A stretch of DNA of 13,125 nucleotides. Origin: Stephanodiscus triporus (lineage: Eukaryota > Bacillariophyta > Thalassiosirophyceae > Thalassiosirales > Thalassiosiraceae). This document shows, piece by piece, positions 1 to 7,428 of this stretch. The notes beneath the pieces were generated by a model. That model did not search any database, had not been told where the DNA came from, and saw only the letters and a list, made by a program, of their open reading frames with translations. Positions within the stretch are counted from its first letter, which is position 1. Each line of letters starts with the position of its first letter. The position numbers and the translations under genes were made by a program. The stretch spans positions 1-13,125 of the forward strand of contig JALLAZ010000653.1 of assembly GCA_036939755.1 (NCBI GenBank), read 5' to 3'.

Positions 1-300
1 CCGCCGCTGCTGCCGCTGTGGCTGTCGCCGCCACAACAATCGCGTCGCCGCCGTCGCCATTCGTCTCCGCTTTCCGCTTTTAGTTGATTGTTGTCTTCGT
101 TGTTGTTGTCATCGTTGTCCACATCGCCGCCAACATTTCCGCCATTGTCGTTGTCGTCGTCGCCGTTGGTTGTCACCGTCGCCGTCGCCGCCGCCTTCGC
201 CGAAGCCGTCGCCGTTGCCGTCGTTGCCGTCGTCGCAGTCGACGCAGTCGTCGCTGCGGCCCTTCCTCTCCACTTTTAGTTGATTGTTGTATGTGTCGTC
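1..300. repeat. GCC/GTC triplet-rich low-complexity DNA
   Basis: The stretch is dominated by CGC, GCC, GTC and GTT triplets, so all frames stay open and translate to Val/Ala or Arg/Ser runs. The frame open from 84 to 719 begins at a TTG, not an ATG, and its product is low-complexity at the start. I therefore treat this as simple-sequence DNA and not a gene. It holds two of the three copies of an 18-base motif described separately. Confidence 0.75.
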
Positions 301-322
301 ACCCGCTTTTAGTGATTGTTGT
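77..322 (+). repeat. Three copies of CTTTTAGT(T)GATTGTTGT
   Basis: The 18-base motif CTTTTAGTTGATTGTTGT occurs at 77-94 and 273-290. A third copy at 306-322 lacks one T. The first two are about 196 bases apart and separated by GCC/GTC triplet DNA, so the motif plus the triplet tract may form a larger degenerate repeat unit. Function is unknown. Confidence 0.8.
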
Positions 323-332
323 GTGCCGCATA

Positions 333-512
333 GCGCCGACACGCGCCGACATGTCGGCTAATTGGCATGCCGACATGACAATGTCGGCGCACTCGAAGTG
401 CCAAAATCGGACAATGTCGCCGACATGGTCCTTGTCGTGTCGGCGACATGGCGCCGACATGTCGGGTGTGTCGGACGTTTTGGGGAAAAAAATCCCCGAC
501 ACGACACCGACA
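333..512. repeat. Palindrome-rich CGACA/TGTCG cluster
   Basis: About sixteen copies of CGACA or its complement TGTCG occur in 180 bases. They build nested palindromes: GCCGACATGTCGGC at 345-358 (perfect, 14 bases), arms GCCGACAT 369-376 and ATGTCGGC 381-388, ATGTCGCCGACAT at 414-426, TGTCG/CGACA around 443, and CCGACATGTCGG at 454-465. A GGGGA/TCCCC hairpin (482-497) interrupts the right end. This could be a repeat-element end, a satellite fragment or a cluster of protein-binding sites upstream of the gene at 673. Sequence alone does not decide. Confidence 0.8.
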
Positions 513-672
513 TTTCCAGCCAAGCTGCTCCATTTCCCCAATCATGGAGCAATTGAGCCTTGTATGACTGCTACAGGCTTTTTGACGAAGGACAAAGAAG
601 ACATCTCTCATTTTCTCAGACTCAAGACTATCACTCCCGTTGCACGAATACAAGATAAAGGTGTGCTTACCA

Positions 673-1656
673 ATGTTATCTCCTGTTTTTCACCAAGTTA
701 TTATCGGTTATTGGATTGAAGAACTTCACGTGGAAGTTCTTGATGATTTGTGTGTTCTTGACAAGTTGGTTCATGACACACAACACAAATTTCAGATGTT
801 CGAGGATGTGAAAGGGTGCACCTACGCACAAATATGTCATCAGAGAAAGTGGTGGTTTGTGACAAGAAGCAAACAATGCAAAGAAGAGATGATGAGGCTT
901 CCAGAGGATAATTATGATTGTTTGAAATTGATTCCCGTTTTGGATTCATTGGATGATGAGCTGAAATCTTACGAGGAAAATGAGTTTTACACATGCATCT
1001 ACATCGGTGACGGTGAATCTTGCCAGACTTTTCAGAGAAGAATGGAAAATAATTATCCAAAAAGATTTGTGAGAAAGTATTTTCCCATCACTCACAATAT
1101 TCAGTTGTCGCAGGTAATAGAAAGTCATGTGAATGGTGATGTAAAGCAAAGTGGTGGGAAAGTTGCTACTTTGGCCATGGAGGCAATCATGGCTATCATT
1201 TTTTGTGGCAAATTGGGCGACAATGCTATTCAGATACAATCTGGACGATGCTTTAATGATGCTTATCGCGGTTGTTATCATCCACCATCCTGGAAAACAG
1301 AACACAAAGGACATCATTTCACCAAGGAAGAAGATGCAACGATTGCTCGCATATATCATCAAGGTTTGCCAGTCATTGCCACTCATCTAGGTCTATCAAA
1401 ATCTCAAGTCAAAAATAGATATGAAAGACATCTTGTCCACAGGGCTTCATTGACAGAGAGACGAATGCAGGGTAGACAGACGGTATTACCATGGGACGCG
1501 GTTGTGGATGATATGATCATCGATAGCAGAAAGAGGAACATGACTTTTAATAAAATTGCTGAGAATCTGAACAAAATCTACTCAGAACACCCCATCACAA
1601 AACAAAAGGTGCGTGATTGCCTAATACTTCTCAAGAGTCGCAGAAACGTGGAGTGA
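673..1656 (+). CDS. Putative DNA-binding protein with tandem helix-turn-helix segments
   Basis: The protein has 327 residues from the first ATG of the frame at 673. The frame is open upstream to about 586 without another ATG, so a 5' exon cannot be excluded. Residues 1-200 are not recognised; they are hydrophilic, with Trp/Cys-rich patches. Residues about 215-254 (HHFTKEEDATIARIYHQGLP onward) look like a Myb/SANT or homeodomain-like helix-turn-helix, with acidic helix 1 and SQVKNRYERHL as a candidate recognition helix. Residues about 271-320, starting LPWDAVVDDMIIDSRKRNMT and containing IAENLNKIY, look like a second Myb/GcrA-like segment. This suggests a transcription factor or a domesticated or remnant transposase DNA-binding protein. 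The gene is clearly AT-richer than its right-hand neighbour and follows a palindrome-rich block. Function is inference. It could be repeat-derived. Confidence 0.6.
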   Translation: MLSPVFHQVIIGYWIEELHVEVLDDLCVLDKLVHDTQHKFQMFEDVKGCTYAQICHQRKWWFVTRSKQCKEEMMRLPEDNYDCLKLIPVLDSLDDELKSYEENEFYTCIYIGDGESCQTFQRRMENNYPKRFVRKYFPITHNIQLSQVIESHVNGDVKQSGGKVATLAMEAIMAIIFCGKLGDNAIQIQSGRCFNDAYRGCYHPPSWKTEHKGHHFTKEEDATIARIYHQGLPVIATHLGLSKSQVKNRYERHLVHRASLTERRMQGRQTVLPWDAVVDDMIIDSRKRNMTFNKIAENLNKIYSEHPITKQKVRDCLILLKSRRNVE

Positions 1657-2166
1657 ACTCTGCAGCATTTAACAATGATCTGGCACATTGTACAGCCTCC
1701 GACTTCAGCCCATTGGTCGCAACTCTCTTGGTGGTCAAATATTGTTTTTCTTGGTTAAGGTTTGCAAATGCATCCACAGTGCTGGGTACACTCATCATAC
1801 ACAATTTATGGATTTGCAACGACCAAAATTGTGCGAAGGTGTGAGACGAGAGTGCCAATACAATGCCACTTTAAAAAAGAGAACACACAGATATTGAATG
1901 CTTTTATCGCCTAATGTAGATAATAGCGAGGACAATGAATACTTCCATTCAAAATCTTCTTGTTATATTCCCATCCCTTCTTCCCATTCACGGTAACAAA
2001 CAAATCGCCAGCATATGAGCAATCAAACAGGGAGTGTATTGACAATTGCTGTGTATCATTCCATCTGGTTTCACTGGATAAATTCCACTCCTTGCCCCAT
2101 CCAACCCCGCATACTCTCGATCTGGATAGGTCCTACTCGATGAATGTTGCGGAACATTTACCATGA
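1657..2166. other. Intergenic region without a confident gene
   Basis: No ATG-initiated frame on either strand resembles a known protein. The short frames here overlap on opposite strands, as expected by chance. The one hint of coding is on the minus strand between about 2164 and 1907, where two adjacent frames translate into protein-like but unidentified text. That is listed as a finding, not as a gene. Confidence 0.6.
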
Positions 2167-3554
2167 TCAGCACTTTTTAGAGACTTTAGACTCATATGAA
2201 CCAATGGCTTTGATTAGGTGTATGAGACTGATCCCCTGCATCCCCCACATGGTCATCAACCCTGAATTTTGACATATGTATGTTGGGAAAAAATGGAGAG
2301 AATGAGGAACGAAAAAAAAGTAACAGCCCATGAAGAGAGATGCGACCGAACATCGTTCAATGGGTATGGAGACTTACACGCATGCAAGAGGGCATTGATC
2401 GCCCCCAGACTCATGCCGGAATACTGCACGAGTAACGGATACATCGGCAGCAGCGGGCTATTGCCGACGAATCCAATGTAATACATCATCCGATACGGAA
2501 GGCGGACCAAATCGATCGGCGACGCGGGATCGCCACCGCACGACGACGACGACTCCGACGACGACGATGGCCACTTCCTCAATCCCAGGGCCAAAATGCA
2601 ATAGGCAGTCGTTGGGAATTGGGTTATCCCCGCGATGAATATGTCGCACGCTGGACGCTTGTAGCTCATGTACCCCAAGCCGCACGCGACAGCCATGTAC
2701 GCTCCGTAGACGGGCCAGAACCACCTGGGGAGCGGCGGAAGAAAAAAGAGCCGGAAGGGGGGAGGAGGGACGGATGCAATCAAAGCGAACGAATAATTTA
2801 GACAGATGGAATCTGACGCTCGAAAAGAATATACAACATTTATATATATATATATATAGAGAGAGAGATAACAAAAATGTAAACAGACTCGGAAAACGAA
2901 TGTCGGCTCGATGTTCGGCCGGAGGACTCACCAAGGCCCGAGCGGCATCGTCCCCGGCACGCCGAACGCCACCTGCACCTCCCGCCCGATCAATCCCATG
3001 AACGCGCTCGCGAACGCCACGTTCCCGACCGTCGCGGTCCAGCACGACCTGAACGCGACCGTGTTAAGCGCGTCTACGCCAGAGTAGTGCTGATGGGCAT
3101 ATCCGCCCGCGAGCGTCGACGCGCCGTAACAAGCGAGGAGGGCCGACGAGTAGATACGCAATTTCAACGAGGACCGATCGTCGCCCGACGTCATGCAGGA
3201 TGCGGATATGCACAGCATGATCATAGTCAGGGCGTAGTCGGTGCCGTACGTCCACGCCGTGTTGTCGAACCGCGTGTTGTCGACGTCGTAGACGTACCAC
3301 GCAGGCACGTACGTCCTCGACGACGCCGACGCGACGCCGAGCGGCATGACGAAGGGCAGCCACGACGAGAACCTCAGGGAGGCGACGCACGCGAATGCCA
3401 CGACGAGGAGGGACGTCGCGAACGACGATAACGAAACCGCCGTCCCAGCGCGAAACGACGACCTCCTCCTCGCGTGCATCATCCTCCAGACTCTCGACAA
3501 CCTACTCGTCTCGTGGCGTTTCTCGGTGGTCGGGACCGAGACGGACTGGCACAT
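2167..3554 (-). CDS. Polytopic membrane protein, three-exon model
   Basis: The model joins exon 1 (3554-2932), exon 2 (2724-2378) and exon 3 (2261-2167) into 354 residues, starting at ATG 3554. The first 37 residues are basic. Hydrophobic segments lie near residues 40-60, 64-76, 106-122, 134-153, 168-190, 210-228, 234-255 and 287-323, giving about seven or eight membrane spans. Conserved-looking polar residues are TYGTDY (102-107) and GGYAHQHY (150-157). A Thr-Asp followed by a Gly-Gly-x-x-His helix recalls DUF6962-like membrane proteins, but that is a weak resemblance, not an identification. A Ser/Asp-rich loop (260-275) separates the last two span groups. Both junctions keep the frame (codon TG|G, then T|GG). 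The C-terminus is the least certain part: ignoring the second intron gives a stop at 2256. An internal start at Met25 or Met26 is possible. No enzyme motif was seen. Confidence 0.7.
2262..2377 (-). other. Probable intron 2 of the membrane-protein gene
   Basis: On the minus strand the donor is GCGT|GTAAGT at 2377 and the acceptor is AAATTCAG|GG, ending at 2262, giving 116 bases. No AG occurs between the donor and this acceptor, and the interval carries a long T/C-rich tract. The tract explains why read-through translation appears hydrophobic. A second CAG at 2238-2236 is an alternative acceptor, giving a stop at 2194-2192. Confidence 0.65.
2725..2931 (-). other. Intron 1 of the membrane-protein gene
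   Basis: On the minus strand the donor reads TTG|GTGAGT at 2931 and the acceptor reads CTCCCCAG|GTGG, ending at 2725, after a strong pyrimidine tract. The intron is 207 bases. Splicing rebuilds a Trp codon and joins two hydrophobic reading frames that otherwise lie in different frames. A TCTAAAT branch-point-like sequence precedes the tract, and no other AG lies between the two. A (TA)n(GA)n microsatellite sits inside the intron. Confidence 0.85.
2840..2868. repeat. (TA)n(GA)n microsatellite
   Basis: About nine TA units run directly into about five GA units. The tract lies within intron 1 of the membrane-protein gene and is likely length-polymorphic. Confidence 0.95.
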
Positions 3555-4032
3555 GATATGATGTATAATAATATGGTTCGACCCCAGCGACCCACCCGGC
3601 AGTTTTATCTAAAATGGCAGCTTGAGTGGAAGGGGAAAAGCAGCCACGGACGCGACGAGCAAGTTGTGATATTGTCAATGCCTCTCTTATTGTTATGCCC
3701 TCCGTCCGCTGTGTTCGTTTTTTTTCTTCTTTACGTGTTTTTTTGGAGAGAGAGAGAGAGGAGACGTGGTTAGTTTGTTCGCGTGTCATTTATTTATTTT
3801 TTCTCGAGTAGATAGAGTCCTACTACTACTCCTTCGTCGTCCCTCGACGGACACATGACGTTCATGATTGGATACATAGCATCCTAAAAGAATTACGGCA
3901 GGCACCCAATAATCTCATTCACCTCCATTTCGATCGATGACTAAGCGGCTATCTAGCTTGACCGCTGACGCAAAAAAGACACAACTTTCACATAACAACA
4001 TAGAGTAGAATATTTCATAATATCACTTCACC
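3555..4032. promoter_or_regulatory. Divergent intergenic promoter region
   Basis: The 478 bases separate the ATG of the minus-strand membrane protein (3554) from the ATG of the plus-strand secreted protein (4033), so both promoters should lie here. It contains a T-rich stretch followed by a GA microsatellite at about 3745-3762, and an AT-rich stretch just before 4033 (GAATATTTCATAATATCAC). No core promoter element can be assigned with confidence. Confidence 0.5.
3745..3762. repeat. (GA)n microsatellite
   Basis: About eight GA units follow a T-rich run in the divergent spacer. On the minus strand this is a CT tract about 190-210 bases upstream of the membrane-protein ATG, a common promoter-region composition in many eukaryotes. 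Confidence 0.9.
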
Positions 4033-5337
4033 ATGCCTCGCTTTACATCCATGAGGATCCTTCTTTCTGTTTCGTGTCTCGTTGCTTGTGTTTCAACGAG
4101 AGTCCTTGCGCAAGATAATGGCGTTGAACAAGTCGCCAACTGGCAAGCTTACTTGGAAGATCATTCTGACACATCAAAGTACCGACTGGTCTTTGAATGG
4201 GATCACATTCACGATGCGACCATTTTTGTGGACGGTGTAGATGGAGGCCGGGTGTACAATGCCGAAGACGACGAGAGATGCAATGGAGATTCTAGTATCG
4301 TGGCGAGCGATGGACAACCCTATTGGATGCCCCGTTTCTTTCCTCGACCAGTTAGTGCTGAAATTACAGCTATCACGGGTGTGAAGTTTGCCTCGGCCGA
4401 CTGGCAACCTTGCGGCCACAAGGAAATTACTATTTGTCATGCCGAATCGCATTACGACTTTCACATGTACTATGAAGATGAAGAGACCATGAACAGCTTG
4501 CCACTCTGTGAAATTGGCGTACCCTCCAATCCCGACTTGCCCGTCTGTCGAGATTCGGCAACTTCCGAAATCAATCACGATTACTTTCGACTGGTCAATC
4601 ATAGCATTCCACTGACCATGTCCATAAGTCGAAGCGCCATGGAAACAGCTGACGCCACCACACTCCTCGATGGCGTCCAAAAGAACTTTTGTGTCGATGC
4701 AAGCAGTGCCATCCTTCGAAGTGGCGTGCACTATGGAGATGCTAGTGAAACTCTTGACGAGTGGAAGAACCCCGTTACCATCATTGGAAGTCACAACTGT
4801 GAACTTAAATTCTTTGAACCCATGTTTTCGTGGAAGTGGGCCAGTGGATGCGTGACTGAGTCGGAAACTTCGTGGCCTGTCTTTGAAGTCGCAAATATTG
4901 AATACACCAAAAAGGGTATCGAATCGCTCCCAGATTCGTGGAAGATTGAAGTCAGTGAGGCTTGCAAGGCTCAAAGCTGCCTCCCCGGTCAAATGGACCC
5001 GCCACTATCCGAAGTTTGTCACATCAAATTGTCCGCCGAAGGTACTAAGTGCCCTCCAGAAGGATGTACCCTATTGAAGGAATGCGGAAATATCAATGAC
5101 TGCTCTACTGCTTTGCCATACCTCTCGCCATGGACAGATAATGACAAGGATAATGTGGACAACACAGTCAACGAAACCACATCTACCCCAGTCATCACTG
5201 AAACTGTAGAACCAGAACCCACGTCACCACTTGCCGTCACTGAAGAGGTTACCACATCAAGCGATGCGGCAGTACTTGTCAATGGTGCGAACAGCCTTCT
5301 TTTGGTGGCATTGACTTTTATGGCATTCTTGTATTAA
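4033..5337 (+). CDS. Secreted TTHB210-like (DUF5602-type) protein, probably GPI-anchored
   Basis: The protein has 434 residues. A signal peptide covers about 1-26, ending VLA|QD. A Cys-rich globular region follows (about 30-355). It contains PYWMPRFFP (97-105), W124, GH (128-129) and HYDFHMYY (140-147), which matches the aromatic His-x-Asp-Phe-His signature I associate with TTHB210-like/DUF5602 proteins. Many of its cysteines probably form disulfides. Residues 375-412 are a Thr/Ser/Pro/Glu-rich stalk, and 421-433 are a C-terminal hydrophobic tail with no charged residues after it. That arrangement is typical of a GPI-anchor signal, with a likely omega site near NGAN (417-420). Possible N-glycosylation sites are NHS (189) and NET (380). 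The ATG at 4033 has an A at -3 (ACC-ATG-C); Met7 is an alternative. The molecular role is unknown; the paired His/Asp pattern could bind metal (inference). It is a single exon and AT-richer than its neighbours. Confidence 0.88.
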   Translation: MPRFTSMRILLSVSCLVACVSTRVLAQDNGVEQVANWQAYLEDHSDTSKYRLVFEWDHIHDATIFVDGVDGGRVYNAEDDERCNGDSSIVASDGQPYWMPRFFPRPVSAEITAITGVKFASADWQPCGHKEITICHAESHYDFHMYYEDEETMNSLPLCEIGVPSNPDLPVCRDSATSEINHDYFRLVNHSIPLTMSISRSAMETADATTLLDGVQKNFCVDASSAILRSGVHYGDASETLDEWKNPVTIIGSHNCELKFFEPMFSWKWASGCVTESETSWPVFEVANIEYTKKGIESLPDSWKIEVSEACKAQSCLPGQMDPPLSEVCHIKLSAEGTKCPPEGCTLLKECGNINDCSTALPYLSPWTDNDKDNVDNTVNETTSTPVITETVEPEPTSPLAVTEEVTTSSDAAVLVNGANSLLLVALTFMAFLY

Positions 5338-5646
5338 AAACTCACCCAGCGTGAGCAAATCTACCTATTTACCTATTGGAACAGACGACGGGACTACTAG
5401 AAGTTGACTTGTTCTAGTGGTAAAAGTATCCTCAGCTGTTGTCTCCAAAAGATACCTGTGTGTCTCGACGCTGCTGTAGTCTTCACAAAATGTAACCCTA
5501 GACCCCTGTAAACAGTAATGCAGCACATTACACCGTTACTACTGTACTGATATCTACAAACGAGGCCTTGGTTAGAGTAGGATTAAGACATTATCTCAAC
5601 ATCTCGGCGACGTAGGAACATTTTTAGGTGTGACTCCGTGCCAATA
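5338..5646. other. Convergent 3' spacer with hairpins
   Basis: This spacer lies between the stop codons of two converging genes and should hold both 3' ends. A CTCAC/GTGAG stem with a 5-base loop lies at 5341-5355, directly after the stop at 5337. A longer stem, CTACTAGAA with TTCTAGTGG (5394-5402 and 5412-5420, one T-G pair), lies about 57 bases after the stop. No open frame of interest is present. Confidence 0.6.
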
Positions 5647-7224
5647 CTATGCCTCCTTCCTCAGCTGGGCGGAAGCGGCGCGCTCCATCTGTAGCATTGC
5701 CTCGGCGAAGGCCTCCCCGATTTGGGCGAAGATCTTGGCGCATCCGAGGTAATGATAGCCCGGGGCCGAGGCACCGCGCTTCAGCAGGGCCTCCTCATCG
5801 GGAGAGATGAGCTTGGACTTGTAATCCGCGACGTACCGACGCTGGTCCTCGACAGTCATATGCCCGTCGGCGTTCGGCCCACTGGGATCCCTATCATCGA
5901 GCCTCCTCGCCAAATCAGCGACCTCGGCCTTCTTCTTGTCGACGGCCCCGAGCCTATCGTCCCAGAAGGACGCGGTCCGGACCGCGACGACGTTGCCAAC
6001 GAACTCTGGCAGGGAGGCGGGGGCCGCCTCGGCCTCTCGGAACAGTAGCTCGTTTTCGTTGGCGTGATCGCCGTCGACGCCCATGACGCCGATGACGAAC
6101 GGGAGGTCGGGCGCGCCGAGGTCGGTCCGGACGTCGCGCACGAACGACGCCAGCATGTCGGAATACCGCGCGTAGTCCCGCTCCTTGCCGGACTTGCCGG
6201 CGTAATACCTGTAATCGACCATGTCGTTCCACCCCTGAAACCAAACGAAGCCCGCGATCTCGTACCCGACGCTCGGGTCGTATGCCGGGCAGACCCGTCC
6301 CGGATCCGATAGCACCTCCTTGGCGTAGGCGATCATGAGGCGGTAATAATGTCCGACGTTGGCGACGGTTCCTCCCGATTCGGCGTCGATCTTATCGCGG
6401 GGGAGAGGACCCGAACTCGGCGATCGGAAATCGTAATCCAGGGACTTGCCACCCCACGCGGTCTTGATTATGAGGACCGGTCCTCCTCCCCCCTCGCCGC
6501 GATCATTCTGCTGACCAATATCATTCGAGACGGCGCGATCGAGGGCCAGGCCGAAGGCGTACTCCGGGCCTATCATCCCGTTATCCTTCGCCGGATCGCT
6601 CCTGTAGCCGTATCCCGTCGCGAGCTTGCCGAAGACCTCGCCGTTGGCAGTCCTGTCGTCGTCGCGGTCGGTGTAGTACGCGATCCAGACGTTCGAGGCA
6701 TCCCTCGGCTTGCCGTTCGGCCCGATGATGCGTTCCAGCAGGGGAGCGGTCTCGGGATCGTCGCCGATGTATTCGATCGTCTTCACGCTCGCATGTCCCT
6801 CCATATTCGATTGGCCGGCGAGGAGGTATACCCGCAGCGGCATGGGCTTCGACGGAAATTTCGGCGTAGTCGGAGCAGGAGCGGTCGCATTCGCGGCGCG
6901 GTTGGCCGTGTCGGGCATGAACGCCGCTGCTAGGAATAAGACGACGGTGAAGACGACCATAAATACGGCGATGAATGTCATCGTGGGTATTCTCTCGCAT
7001 CGACCCCTCGCGTCGCGCGGTGGATCTTCTTCCACATCCCCGACACGCCGTGCGCCCGACGACGGGGCGTCGAATATGCTGGACGCTGAAAATTCGCTCA
7101 GAGAAGAGTTCATCAACGACGAAATGAGAGACCAAGATTTCGTCTCCGCATGGGAAGCCGTTGGCGCGACCTCATCCCGGAGCAGGGGACTGCGGTAGTG
7201 TTCGTTGAGGTCTTCGGAGTCCAT
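5647..7224 (-). CDS. Membrane-anchored SGNH / sialate O-acetylesterase-like esterase
   Basis: The protein has 525 residues in one exon, with the ATG at 7224 in a good context (ACC-ATG-G). Residues 1-80 are hydrophilic and probably cytosolic. One transmembrane anchor covers about 82-103, followed by an Ala/Pro/Thr linker and a catalytic domain facing the lumen or outside (type II topology). VYLLAGQSNMEGHA (132-145) is the nucleophile block with Ser139, as in the sialate O-acetylesterase (SASA, CE6) group. KTAWGGKSL (254-262) supplies the Gly of the oxyanion region. GFVWFQGWND (325-334) matches the W-x-Q-G-x-N-D block. GYHYLG (489-494) supplies the likely catalytic His491. This family removes acetyl groups from sugars such as sialic acid, xylan or other polysaccharides; the substrate here is unknown. 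The gene is strongly GC-rich, unlike the flanking secreted-protein and RetSat-like genes. Acquisition from bacteria is possible but not shown. Confidence 0.9.
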   Translation of the reverse strand: MDSEDLNEHYRSPLLRDEVAPTASHAETKSWSLISSLMNSSLSEFSASSIFDAPSSGARRVGDVEEDPPRDARGRCERIPTMTFIAVFMVVFTVVLFLAAAFMPDTANRAANATAPAPTTPKFPSKPMPLRVYLLAGQSNMEGHASVKTIEYIGDDPETAPLLERIIGPNGKPRDASNVWIAYYTDRDDDRTANGEVFGKLATGYGYRSDPAKDNGMIGPEYAFGLALDRAVSNDIGQQNDRGEGGGGPVLIIKTAWGGKSLDYDFRSPSSGPLPRDKIDAESGGTVANVGHYYRLMIAYAKEVLSDPGRVCPAYDPSVGYEIAGFVWFQGWNDMVDYRYYAGKSGKERDYARYSDMLASFVRDVRTDLGAPDLPFVIGVMGVDGDHANENELLFREAEAAPASLPEFVGNVVAVRTASFWDDRLGAVDKKKAEVADLARRLDDRDPSGPNADGHMTVEDQRRYVADYKSKLISPDEEALLKRGASAPGYHYLGCAKIFAQIGEAFAEAMLQMERAASAQLRKEA

Positions 7225-7428
7225 GGTAAAACCTCTTTCTTAACATCTCTGGGTGTGAGATGAATGTTATGACGTAAAGAAAAAAAAGAAAAAAAAACAG
7301 CGTTCGCGAAAAAGGAAGGCGGGAACACGAGAAGAAGTTCGGACGACGGACAGATATTCCGATATTCCGCATCGCCACACTCAACTCTCCGGTGGCAAGC
7401 CTTTGTGGTGGGCTCGGAACGCATTGCC
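7225..7428. promoter_or_regulatory. Short head-to-head promoter
   Basis: Only 204 bases separate the two divergent ATGs, so the esterase gene and the SET-domain gene must share regulatory DNA. The interval has an A-rich tract at about 7277-7300 and a tandem GATATTCC duplication at 7353-7368. No TATA box is obvious. Confidence 0.6.
7353..7368 (+). repeat. Tandem GATATTCC duplication
   Basis: The octamer GATATTCC occurs twice in direct contact, about 60 bases before the SET-gene ATG, within the bidirectional spacer. It is a candidate regulatory site. Two copies alone could arise by chance slippage. Confidence 0.6.

Noticed and set aside
333..512. CRISPR array
   Set aside because: Repeat units are only 5-14 bases with irregular spacing and inverted orientation; no cas genes, and the host is eukaryotic.
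84..719. Plus-strand open frame of 211 codons
   Set aside because: Begins at TTG, starts in Val/Arg low complexity and crosses the palindrome cluster; there is no protein-like domain.
1120..1250. Possible RNase III-like helix (SGGKVATLAMEAIMAIIF) in the HTH protein
   Set aside because: Resembles the second RNase III motif only loosely; the ERLEFLGD signature is missing and spacing is wrong.
3570..3600. GGTTCGACC resembling a tRNA T-loop
   Set aside because: The flanking bases do not form a T-stem or acceptor stem, and no anticodon arm precedes it.
4174..4992. Minus-strand open frame of 272 codons
   Set aside because: Lies wholly antisense to the secreted-protein gene, which has a signal peptide, family motif and GPI tail; a codon-bias shadow.
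6349..6933. Plus-strand frame opposite the esterase gene
   Set aside because: GC-rich antisense shadow; the minus-strand product carries the complete catalytic motif set.
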